This document shows positions 21,988-29,767 of a DNA stretch of 32,705 nucleotides, piece after piece (position 1 is the first letter of the stretch; every line of letters begins with the position of its first letter). The DNA is taken from NCBI RefSeq assembly GCF_002920535.1, contig NZ_PQSS01000082.1:1-32705 (forward strand), in the 5' to 3' direction. The stretch comes from Streptomyces sp. Ru71 (GTDB lineage Bacteria; Actinomycetota; Actinomycetes; Streptomycetales; Streptomycetaceae). Both the position numbers and the translations under genes were made by a program. Below the pieces are notes generated by a model that worked only from the letters and a program-made list of their open reading frames with translations, was not told where the DNA came from and made no database searches.

Positions 21988-24045
21988 ATGCAGCTGTATG
22001 AGGAAGACGACACCCGCAAGGTCCAGACCGCCGTGGTTGGTCATCCTGGATCGGACGAACCAGTCTTCCTGCCCTTCGACCACGGCGAGTTCCCGGATTT
22101 CGTCGCCCGGTACCCGGACCGGGAGTTCTACTGCGGCTCACTTCTCGGTGGCTGCGGCAAGAGACTGTCGGCCAAGCGCTACACCAGTAAGAAGTGCCAC
22201 TTCGCGCACCACCCTCCCGTGCGGTGCCGCCGTACCGCGAACAATGAGTCCAGTGCGGACCACCTCTACATCGGGCAGGCTTTCAAGCGGTGGCTTCAGC
22301 AGCAAGGGCAGCGTGACGTCACCGTCTCCTACGACCTGTTCGACGCCGACTCCGCCGGCTGCATCACCATCTCCTTCGACAGGGGCTGCCGCACTGTCCG
22401 TGTCCAGTTGGACCGCATGGAGTGGAAGCCCTGGCTTGTCGCGCGGAAGAAGCTGAACCGGCGGACCCGTGGCAAGGCAGACTGGGTCTACGGTCCCGAG
22501 AGCATGCTCGCCCACAACGAAGTCGACGCCACCGGCTACGCGCTCCGGGTGCAGTGCCGTACCGTCGGAAGCACCCGCGAGGTGCGGATCGGAACGCAGG
22601 TCCCCGGACACACCATCGAGTGGACCACCCTGGATCGCTGCCGCCTTGCCGACTCCAAAATCATCACCCCCTCCCTGGAGGAGACGGATGACGGCATCCA
22701 GGTAAGCGGCCCGCGTCCCGCATCGGCCCCACCGCCGCCCGCTGCAACCCGTCCGTCCTCCACGCCCCCTGAGCTCATTCAACCGGTCGCGTTCCAACTG
22801 GCCCCGGGGACTGTGTCGTTCACCGGCGCTGTGCCTGTGGACCAGGCCCGCGGTGATCGATGTCTCTACGACGCGGTCGTCCAGTCCACCGGGTTCGCGG
22901 TCACGTCGGCACGCATATCACTGCCCACAGGAGTGGCCGTTCCGGACCACGACCAACTGTGGGTGCTGCTCGGCCCCATAACGCTCCAACTTCCTGCTCC
23001 CGGCCTCCGTGGGCAGCAGGCCGTCACGTGCGTCATAACGGCCGAGAACATCGCCCGATTGGAAGGCACGGCACAGGAGTTGTGGCTCGGTCTGCGTCCT
23101 CGGGCCGTCGCCCCACCTTCTACGGCCTCGGCAAATGTCGCGGACCAGACTGCACACTCACCGGCCTCACCCAGCCCTGCCACCCCACCTAACCCTGCCT
23201 CCCCGTCCATTTCCCCGGCTCCATCGATTCCCGAGCCCCGGACGCAGCCGGCGGCGCCGTCAGCGGCACATCAAACGCAGCCGTCGGTGAAGCCGTCCGG
23301 AGCCGAGAAGGAGGCCAGGGCGGCCTTGGACGCTCTACTGGACCAAAGCCGTGAAGCGAGGGAGGCGGGTAACTGGGGCGCAGTTCGGCAGACTGCGGGA
23401 TATCTCGCCATGCTTAGGGACAACCCCACCGTCGTGGCAGCAGTCCGGAGTGAAGCGGCAGCCGAGTACGACGTGTTGTCCGGGTGGACTGGAGAACGCA
23501 CCGTCTCGGGCCATCAACTGGGCCACCTGCTGCAGAGACTCAGGGATGAAGGCGAGACGTTGCCTCTGGCCGCGCTGCGTCGCCTGGTCGAGGATGCTGA
23601 AGCGGAAGCTGACAGGCTCGACCGCTATCTCACGGCCGACGAGATAGCCGAATTGTGCCGCTGGCGAGACGAGTTGGCCAGACGCTCGGGACGCCTCACC
23701 CTGGACGCCCTTGAGCGCCTCGGAGACAGGGTGCGCTCAGTCCTTGAGTCATACGCCCGAGCCGGATCCCTCATTCCCTGGGCGACGCTGAGCGACGAAG
23801 TGGGGGGAATTCTGCGCGACCTCCATCCCGACGACCAAGTGGAAGCCCTCGTCCAAGCGGACCGCACCACGACGGACGACGAGCCCCCGATCTCCGCCCT
23901 GGTCACCGATGACGACTCTCACATGCACCCCTTCTTCCCGCAGATACTGGACTACCTGGACCGGCCTGTGTCCTCGGAGGCCGATCTGCCGGGGCAGTGG
24001 TCCGCCGCCGTGCAGGAGCTGTACCGGGTGTGGAGTCGACACTGA
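21988..24045 (+). CDS. CoiA-like zinc-finger protein with long helical C terminus
   Basis: A 685-residue protein. The N terminus holds a zinc ribbon: FYCGSLLGGCGKRLSAKRYTSKKCHFAHH (Cys49, Cys56, Cys70, His71, His74). SSADHLYIGQAFKRWLQQQG then matches the order HFAH ... SxxH ... xxWL in CoiA-type competence nucleases. The next strands, SFDRGCRTVRVQLDRMEW and a YGPESM turn, sit where CoiA has an E-x-Q catalytic strand; here it reads RVQ, so activity is doubtful. Residues 250-430 include Pro/Ser/Ala linkers and a beta-rich part. Residues 430-685 are largely charged helices (AREAGNWGAVRQTAGYLAML, LDRYLTADEIAELCRWRDEL). It uses ATA, AGG and TTG codons, rare in its neighbours, which suggests recent acquisition. 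The CoiA link is by motif only. Confidence 0.6.
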   Translation: MQLYEEDDTRKVQTAVVGHPGSDEPVFLPFDHGEFPDFVARYPDREFYCGSLLGGCGKRLSAKRYTSKKCHFAHHPPVRCRRTANNESSADHLYIGQAFKRWLQQQGQRDVTVSYDLFDADSAGCITISFDRGCRTVRVQLDRMEWKPWLVARKKLNRRTRGKADWVYGPESMLAHNEVDATGYALRVQCRTVGSTREVRIGTQVPGHTIEWTTLDRCRLADSKIITPSLEETDDGIQVSGPRPASAPPPPAATRPSSTPPELIQPVAFQLAPGTVSFTGAVPVDQARGDRCLYDAVVQSTGFAVTSARISLPTGVAVPDHDQLWVLLGPITLQLPAPGLRGQQAVTCVITAENIARLEGTAQELWLGLRPRAVAPPSTASANVADQTAHSPASPSPATPPNPASPSISPAPSIPEPRTQPAAPSAAHQTQPSVKPSGAEKEARAALDALLDQSREAREAGNWGAVRQTAGYLAMLRDNPTVVAAVRSEAAAEYDVLSGWTGERTVSGHQLGHLLQRLRDEGETLPLAALRRLVEDAEAEADRLDRYLTADEIAELCRWRDELARRSGRLTLDALERLGDRVRSVLESYARAGSLIPWATLSDEVGGILRDLHPDDQVEALVQADRTTTDDEPPISALVTDDDSHMHPFFPQILDYLDRPVSSEADLPGQWSAAVQELYRVWSRH

Positions 24046-24079
24046 CCGCCCCGGTATGCGCGCGTGTTCCGCGGAGTGG

Positions 24080-24097
24080 GACCGGTAGTCCCCGGTC
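24080..24097. terminator. Weak hairpin between the CoiA-like and antiporter genes
   Basis: GACCGG and CCGGTC can pair over a 6-bp spacer. It is the only symmetric element seen in the 106-bp convergent gap. Confidence 0.3.
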
Positions 24098-24151
24098 GCG
24101 AGATCGACCCGTCGGGCCGTCAACAGTGCTGGACCCCGCTCTCAGCGAGGC

Positions 24152-25957
24152 CTAGCGCGGGTCCCGTTCGTGCCGGGTCCCTGTGGTCGAGTCCGGGGAC
24201 CGTGCCGGAGCCGGGCCCAGCAGGATCAGCGTGTCGTTCTGCGCCGCCGTGACCGGGCCGCCCTCGGTGGCCGGGGCCAGTCGGCCGTCCCGGTGTACGA
24301 CGAAGACCGTGTCGTGGTCCGGCGGGCGCGGGGCCGACGCGGGCTGGACCAGAAAGCGTGCGCCGTCCCGATGGCGGGCGGCCACCGTGTGCCGGACGAG
24401 GCCGGGCCCGAAGAGGGTCTCTCCCGAGGTGTAGGGGGCGACCATGCCCCGGGTGTCGGGTGGCGGGCCGACGCGGTACACCGGGCCGTCGACGCTGTCG
24501 CGCAGGACGATCGAGAAGAGCGCGTTGAAGTCGTCGTCCTCGGTGAGCAGGAAGACCGACGTGACGCCTTCGAGCCGGAGCTGCGGATCGGTGGCCACGG
24601 CCATCAGTTCCCCGGCGGCCGGCTCGATCCCCGCCGCCTCGATCCGGTCCCGCTCGGTCGCGGACCCCGCCCACATCAGCACGTCGACGCCGGCGGTGCG
24701 CAGCGCCCGGGCGAGGTCGACGACCCAGGGCTCCCCGCCCAGCAGCAGCGGCCGGGCCCGTGTGCCGCGTGCGACGCCCAGCCGGCCGGCCATGGGCCGC
24801 GCGGTCAGTCCGTAGACCAGGACCGTCGCGACGATCACCAGGAAGGTGACCGGCAGGATGATGTCGGCGTCGTCCAGCCCCTGCGCGGCGAGGGTTCCCG
24901 CGAAGGTGGTGGCGGTGGAGGCGGCCACGATGCCGCGCGGGGCCATCCAGCCGACGAAGGCACGTTCGCCCGGCGCCAGGTCCGTCCTGAGCGTGGACAG
25001 CAGGGCGACGAGGGGCCGCACCACCAGCACCAGCGCCGCGATCAGCGCCAGCGCGGGCAGCAGCACCGGAACGAGGCTCCTGGGTGTCACCGTCGCCGAG
25101 ATGGAGACGAAGAGCAGGCCGATGATCAGCTGGACGAGCGTTTCGAAGAACGGCCGCCGTGCGGGCATGTCGAAGGCCGGCACGTTCGCGGCGATCAGCC
25201 CGGTGACGATGGCGGCGATGAGCCCGGTGTCGTCGTACACCGCGTCGCACCCGGCCGCCACCAGCACCACGACGGCCAGCTGGGCCAGCGTGCCCAGGGT
25301 CTCGCCGAGGCGGAGCCCGCGGAGGGTGAGCCATAGCAGCACGCCGCCCACCACTCCGCCGAGGAGTCCGACGGCGATGCCGCCGAGGAACGAGCCGACC
25401 CGGAAGTGACCCGGTCGCAGGCCGCCGGAGAGGATGGAGTGGAAGACCACGGCGCCGAGGATGCCGCCGACGGCGTCGATCAGCGAGCCCTCCCACACCA
25501 GAACGCGCCGCACCCGGTCCGACGGCCGCACGTGTTCGAGCAGCGGACCCACCACCGTCGGTCCGGACACCACGAGGATCACCCCGAGCATGCTGGCCAC
25601 GGCCGCCGGCACGCCGAACAGCCACGGCCCCATGGCCATGACCGCCCCCCAGGTGAGCGCCACCTGGAACAGCAGGAGCCGCACGACGACGTTGCGGGTG
25701 GCGCCCTTCAGCTGGCGCAGGTCCAGGCCGAGCCCGGCGTCGTAGAGGATGAGCGCCACCGACAGCGAGACCAGGGCGGAGAAGTCCTGACCGACCAGCT
25801 TGTCGGGGTGGACGACGTCGGTGAGCGCTCCCGCGGTGAACCCGGCCGGCAGGAGCACGATCAGCGCCGGGATCCGCAGCCGTCCGGCCAGGATCTGTGA
25901 GCCCACCGCGAGCGCCACGGTCAGGGCGATGCCCAGCAGGATTTCTTCCTCGCTCAC
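24152..25957 (-). CDS. CPA1-type cation:proton antiporter with C-terminal regulatory (RCK-like) domain
   Basis: A 601-residue protein. About 12 hydrophobic helices (residues 5-385) contain the CPA-type core, such as LILYDAGLGLDLRQLKG, LVVSGPTVVGPLLEHVRPSDRVRRVLVWEGSLIDAVG and AFVGWMAPRGIVAASTA. These segments carry the Asp and Arg residues characteristic of Na+(K+)/H+ exchange. After residue 400 a soluble TrkA-N/RCK-like part begins with LLLGGEPWVVDLARALRTAG, VFLLTEDDDFNALFSIVLRD, then a TrkA-C-like end (NDTLILLGPAP). It exchanges monovalent cations for protons at the cytoplasmic membrane. The GTG start is preceded by GGAGG. It is the last gene of a tight minus-strand operon, 51 bp downstream of cydB. 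Confidence 0.88.
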   Translation of the reverse strand: MSEEEILLGIALTVALAVGSQILAGRLRIPALIVLLPAGFTAGALTDVVHPDKLVGQDFSALVSLSVALILYDAGLGLDLRQLKGATRNVVVRLLLFQVALTWGAVMAMGPWLFGVPAAVASMLGVILVVSGPTVVGPLLEHVRPSDRVRRVLVWEGSLIDAVGGILGAVVFHSILSGGLRPGHFRVGSFLGGIAVGLLGGVVGGVLLWLTLRGLRLGETLGTLAQLAVVVLVAAGCDAVYDDTGLIAAIVTGLIAANVPAFDMPARRPFFETLVQLIIGLLFVSISATVTPRSLVPVLLPALALIAALVLVVRPLVALLSTLRTDLAPGERAFVGWMAPRGIVAASTATTFAGTLAAQGLDDADIILPVTFLVIVATVLVYGLTARPMAGRLGVARGTRARPLLLGGEPWVVDLARALRTAGVDVLMWAGSATERDRIEAAGIEPAAGELMAVATDPQLRLEGVTSVFLLTEDDDFNALFSIVLRDSVDGPVYRVGPPPDTRGMVAPYTSGETLFGPGLVRHTVAARHRDGARFLVQPASAPRPPDHDTVFVVHRDGRLAPATEGGPVTAAQNDTLILLGPAPARSPDSTTGTRHERDPR

Positions 25958-26008
25958 CGCGCCTCCACCCCTCGGCGTGCGGGCGGCGGCCAGGGCGTGC
26001 CGCGGGGC

Positions 26009-27043
26009 TCAGCCCTGGTCACCGGTGCCGGACCGCAGATCGGCGTCGGTGAGGCTCTCCAGTTCGCCGTGCGTGTCGAGCCAGTAGAGCAGGGCGACGG
26101 CGGGCAGGACCAGGACCAGGGCGACGAGGGTGACCAGGCCGAGCCAGCGCAGCGTGGTGTTCGCGCCCGCCCCGTCGGCCACCGTCAGGGAGGTGGGCAC
26201 GAGATACGGGCGCTGCGCCATGCCCCAGGCGATGACCGCCGACGCGACCACGGTGACCGCGGCGATGCGCGACCAGGCGCCGGAGGGTCGCCGGACCAGC
26301 CAGGCGGTGGCGAGCGAGCCCACGGCCGCCACGACCACGAAGAACAGCCCCACACCGTGCGTCAGCCCGTGCCACACATGGGGCGCGTCACCGTGTGCCA
26401 CGACCAGCGTGATCACCGCCAGTACGGCGACGGAGCCCAGGGCGGCCAGCGCCCGTCGCCGGAAGTAGCCGTCCAGGTCGGGTGCGCCGAAGCGGCGGGC
26501 GTCCGCGGCGAGGAACACCCCGCCGAGCAGAGCGGCGGTCGCCACGGCGAGCAGACCGAACAGCACTGGGACGGGATGCGCCCAGGCATCCGCCGACGGG
26601 CCGGCGTCCGCCGTGACCCGGCCCGACGCCACACCGCCGGCCACGACGCCGAGGAAGAACGGCGTCAGCAGGGAGGAGACGGCGAACACCGCTCCGTACA
26701 GCCGCCGTCCCGCCAGCCGCCGGGCGGGCTTGCGCAGCGCGAACCCGGCGCCGCGCAGCACGGTACCGACGGCGGCCAGCGCCAGGGGCAGCCACATGGC
26801 CAGGAACAGCCGCTCGAAGAAGACGGGGAAGCCCGTCCACAGGATGACGAGAACGAAGATCAGCCACACGTTGTTGACCTCCCACACGGGAGCCATCGCG
26901 TGGTCGATCAGCCACCGGGGCCGCTTGCCGCGCCGCGTTCCGCCGGCGACCAGGTCCCAGAACCCCGCGCCGTAGTCGGTCCCGCCGGCGCAGGCGTAGG
27001 CGGTGACGGCGAGCAGCAGGACGACGGCGATGACACCGGCCAT
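26009..27043 (-). CDS. cydB: Cytochrome bd oxidase subunit II
   Basis: A 344-residue integral membrane protein with about nine helices, the structural partner of CydA in the quinol-oxidising terminal oxidase. Recognisable blocks are AVTAYACAGGTDYGAGFWDL, then AMAPVWEVNNVWLIFVLVILWTGFP (a highly conserved CydB stretch) and VIAWGMAQRPYLVPTSLT near the C terminus. The start ATG shares one base with the cydA stop codon (TGATG, 27045-27041), showing tight coupling. The complex reduces oxygen to water without pumping protons and is used at low oxygen or under respiratory stress. Confidence 0.93.
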   Translation of the reverse strand: MAGVIAVVLLLAVTAYACAGGTDYGAGFWDLVAGGTRRGKRPRWLIDHAMAPVWEVNNVWLIFVLVILWTGFPVFFERLFLAMWLPLALAAVGTVLRGAGFALRKPARRLAGRRLYGAVFAVSSLLTPFFLGVVAGGVASGRVTADAGPSADAWAHPVPVLFGLLAVATAALLGGVFLAADARRFGAPDLDGYFRRRALAALGSVAVLAVITLVVAHGDAPHVWHGLTHGVGLFFVVVAAVGSLATAWLVRRPSGAWSRIAAVTVVASAVIAWGMAQRPYLVPTSLTVADGAGANTTLRWLGLVTLVALVLVLPAVALLYWLDTHGELESLTDADLRSGTGDQG

Positions 27044-28539
27044 CACGGACGGTCCTGTGCGGGTGAGGAACTTGCGCCCCCGTCGGACCGTGGCGCCGCA
27101 CCGGACGGCACCGTGGGGCGTGGCCCGTACGGGGTGCCCGACTCGGGAGTCTCCCCTGCCGCCCCGGCCGGGGCGGTGTGGACGTCCTGCTCGTCGGCGA
27201 GCCGCCAGCGGGTGCGCATCTTCAGCAGGATCGCGAGGAAGGACGCGAAGACGAACACGTAGACCGCGATGACCAGGCCGAACATGATCCACAGCGTGGT
27301 GGAACGCGTCGATGTGACGGCCTCGGCGACCCGCATGTTCTGGTAGACGATCCACGGCTGGCGGCCCACCTCGGTGGTGATCCAGCCGCACTCGACGGCG
27401 ACGACGGAGGCGAGGCCGGCCACGGCGGCGCACCGGTGGAACCACGGCGAGGCGGGCAGCCGGCGGCGCAGCAGCCAGACGAGGCCGTACCACAGCGCGA
27501 GCACCAGGAGCAGCGAGCCGATGCCCACCATGATGTCGAAGGCCCAGTGGGCGATGGTGGCCTGAGTGGCCGTCGGCCGGGCGTCGGCGGGGACGGAGGT
27601 CAGCCCCGTCACCCGGGTGTCCGGCGTGAAGCCGGCGAGGACGGAGTCCAGCTGCGGGATCCTGATGCCGCCGGAGATGGTGCCGTCCGGATGGAGCCGG
27701 CCGAACAGGTACTCCGGCACATGGGTGTCGGTCTTCCAGACGATCTCCATCGCGGCGAACTTCACCGGCTGCTTGTGGAAGACCTGCCGCGCGATGGAGT
27801 CGCCCAGGACGAACTGCACCGGAGTCATCACCGCGGCGACCGTGAAGGGGACGGTGAAGCCGAGCCGGTGGTACCGGTCGCGGCGGCCGCGCAGCAGGCC
27901 GACGGCGTAGACGCCGGCCACGACATAACCGGCCGTCACGAGCATCGCGACGACGAAGTGCCAGTACTGCGGGCCGAACAGGGGGGTGAAGATCGCCTGC
28001 CAGATCTTCACGTCGACGGGGTCGCCCGAGGCGTCGAGGGTGAAGCCGCGCGGGGTGTTCATCCAGGAGTTGGCGGCCAGGATGCCGAAGGCACCGAGCA
28101 GCGCCGCGGCGGGCAGGGGCAGGCCGAGCAGGAAGTGGGCCCGGGCGGGAAGGCGCCGCCAGCCGTACAGGTAGACGGCGATGAGCACGGCCTCCAGGAA
28201 GAAGGCCCAGGCCTCGACACCGAACCCGATGCCGAAGACATCGCCCCACCGGCCCATCAAGCCCGGCCACAGCAGACCGAACTCGAAGGACAGCACGGTG
28301 CCGGTGACCACCCCGATGGCGAACTGGACCGCCATCACCGCCCACCACCGGCGCGCGAGCAACAGGGCCGTCCGGTCCCCGCGGCGCAGTCCGTAGCCGT
28401 GCAGGACGAGTGTGATCAGCGGAAGGGCCACGCCCAGCGGCACCAGGATGATGTGCGAGGCCAGGGTGAAGGCCATCAGCGACCTGGCCGGGAGCAGCTG
28501 CGCGGGCGCGTCGGCCAGCACGTGCAGGGCGGTGTGCAT
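27043..28539 (-). CDS. cydA: Cytochrome bd oxidase subunit I
   Basis: A 498-residue subunit carrying the three haems. A conserved N-terminal His29 (FTLASHIILVPLG) is a haem ligand. FEFGLLWPGLMGRWGDVFG and FGVEAWAFFLEAVLIAVYLYGW hold the Glu residues of the oxygen site, and FGPQYWHFVVAML the next ligand His. VECGWITTEVGRQPWIVYQNMR is the GRQPW signature. The Q-loop is short, and about 50 Pro/Gly/Ala-rich residues follow the last helix. The start at 28539 has only a weak GGA-type ribosome binding site. Its 32-bp gap from the SDR gene suggests one transcript. No cydC or cydD transporter genes are within the window, so assembly factors must come from elsewhere. Confidence 0.94.
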   Translation of the reverse strand: MHTALHVLADAPAQLLPARSLMAFTLASHIILVPLGVALPLITLVLHGYGLRRGDRTALLLARRWWAVMAVQFAIGVVTGTVLSFEFGLLWPGLMGRWGDVFGIGFGVEAWAFFLEAVLIAVYLYGWRRLPARAHFLLGLPLPAAALLGAFGILAANSWMNTPRGFTLDASGDPVDVKIWQAIFTPLFGPQYWHFVVAMLVTAGYVVAGVYAVGLLRGRRDRYHRLGFTVPFTVAAVMTPVQFVLGDSIARQVFHKQPVKFAAMEIVWKTDTHVPEYLFGRLHPDGTISGGIRIPQLDSVLAGFTPDTRVTGLTSVPADARPTATQATIAHWAFDIMVGIGSLLLVLALWYGLVWLLRRRLPASPWFHRCAAVAGLASVVAVECGWITTEVGRQPWIVYQNMRVAEAVTSTRSTTLWIMFGLVIAVYVFVFASFLAILLKMRTRWRLADEQDVHTAPAGAAGETPESGTPYGPRPTVPSGAAPRSDGGASSSPAQDRP

Positions 28540-28571
28540 GTGTTTCCGTTCGGGAGCCGTCGCGCGTCGGT

Positions 28572-29411
28572 TCAGCCGCCGGTGGCGAAGCCGGGGAAGA
28601 GGGTCATCCCGCCGTCCACGTACAGCGTGGTGCCCACCACGTAGTCCATGAGGTCGGACGCGAGACCAACGGCGGCGTGAGCGATGTCGTCCGGGTCGCC
28701 CACGCGGTCGTAGGGGATCAGCCGCAGCAGGTCCTCCTCGGCCTCGGGCGTGTCCCAGGCGCTGCGGTTGATGGGCGTCTTGACGGCGCCCGGCGCGATG
28801 GCATTGACGCGGATCTTCTTCGGCGCGAGCTCCTGCGCGAGGGTCTGCATCATCAGCTGCACGCCACCCTTGGAGGCGGCGTAGTTGACGTGCCCGGCCC
28901 AGGGGATGATCTGGTGCACGGAACTCATGCAGATGATCTTCCCCGCTGCGCGCGACACCTCGGGAACCACTCCGCGCCGCAGGAACTCCTTGGTCGCCTC
29001 CCGGGCGCAGAGGAACTGTCCGGTGAGGTTCACGTCGATGACCTTCTGCCACTGGGCCAGCGTCATCTCGGTGAACGGGGCGTCGCGCTGCATACCGGCG
29101 TTGGCGACCAGGATGTCGATCGTGCCGAACTCCTCGACCATCCGGTTCACCATGCCCACGACCTGGTCCTCGGCGGAGACGTCCGCCCGGTACGCCGCCG
29201 CCCGCACCCCGAAGGCCTGGATCTCCTCGACGACCTTGTCGGCCTCCTCCTCACCGGCCACGTAGTTGACGACCACGTCGGCGCCGGCCCGACCCATGGC
29301 CACCGCCGTCGCCCTGCCGATCCCGGAGTTGGCGCCGGTGACCAGTGCCTTCTGGCCCTTCAGGAGGTGGGCGGGGATCACCGTGCCGCGGGTGTCATCG
29401 GTCGGACTCAC
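28572..29411 (-). CDS. SDR-family oxidoreductase (glucose 1-dehydrogenase-like)
   Basis: A 279-residue short-chain dehydrogenase. The cofactor motif is ALVTGANSGIGRATAVAMGRAGADVVVNY; the NAG motif is in ILVANAGMQRDAPF. The catalytic residues are Ser in MSSVHQIIPWAGH and Tyr/Lys in HVNYAASKGGVQ. Later blocks are VNAIAPGAVKTPIN and VDGGMTLFPGFA. It resembles glucose 1-dehydrogenase but substrate specificity is not deducible. The GTG start follows GAGGAG. It is the first gene of the operon with cydAB and the antiporter, an unusual partner for a terminal oxidase: it may feed reducing equivalents or handle a stress metabolite. Confidence 0.9.
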   Translation of the reverse strand: MSPTDDTRGTVIPAHLLKGQKALVTGANSGIGRATAVAMGRAGADVVVNYVAGEEEADKVVEEIQAFGVRAAAYRADVSAEDQVVGMVNRMVEEFGTIDILVANAGMQRDAPFTEMTLAQWQKVIDVNLTGQFLCAREATKEFLRRGVVPEVSRAAGKIICMSSVHQIIPWAGHVNYAASKGGVQLMMQTLAQELAPKKIRVNAIAPGAVKTPINRSAWDTPEAEEDLLRLIPYDRVGDPDDIAHAAVGLASDLMDYVVGTTLYVDGGMTLFPGFATGG

Positions 29412-29767
29412 GATGGCTGTCTCCTCTGCTGCGAGGCCGGATGGCCCGGGTGCCGCACCCGAGTGTCACGGTTCAGACAAGCACCGCGGCCGGGCGGCTG
29501 CGCGCCGCACCGGGCGCCGTTGCGCCGACCAGGGGAGGAGGTTCGCCCGCTGGAACGTCGGCCGCCCGGCCCTCGCTCGGCCCGGCCGTTCCACCAGGTG
29601 GCCGCCCACCACCCGCAGGGCGTTCACCATGGCCGTCAGGCCACCCCGGGGCTGTTCGCCGGCCCGCCCGGCATGTCCAGCCGATTGCCCCGCTCGGGCC
29701 CGGCACGGCCCGGGTCCAGCGCCCCGGGCCGTACTCCGGCGTGAACTCGCCCAGGCAGCACGCCAGG
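29412..29767. other. 356-bp intergenic region without a recognisable gene
   Basis: The stretch is open in some frames but Pro/Arg-rich and without family motifs, so I do not call a gene. It should contain the promoter of the SDR-cyd operon. At 29707-29730, GGCCCGGG pairs with CCCGGGCC over an 8-base spacer, forming a probable terminator about 40 bp beyond the symporter stop codon. Confidence 0.6.
29707..29730. terminator. Hairpin GGCCCGGG-N8-CCCGGGCC after the symporter gene
   Basis: Perfect 8-bp stem downstream of the minus-strand sodium:solute symporter gene, before the SDR promoter region. Confidence 0.55.

Noticed and set aside
24152..25957. Glutathione-regulated KefB/KefC potassium efflux protein (CPA2) instead of CPA1
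   Set aside because: The RCK-like tail would fit either, but the transmembrane motifs read closer to CPA1-type exchangers; I keep CPA1 with moderate certainty.
29466..29706. Possible small minus-strand gene or symporter-family remnant
   Set aside because: The frames are Pro/Arg-rich without recognisable motifs or good ribosome binding sites.
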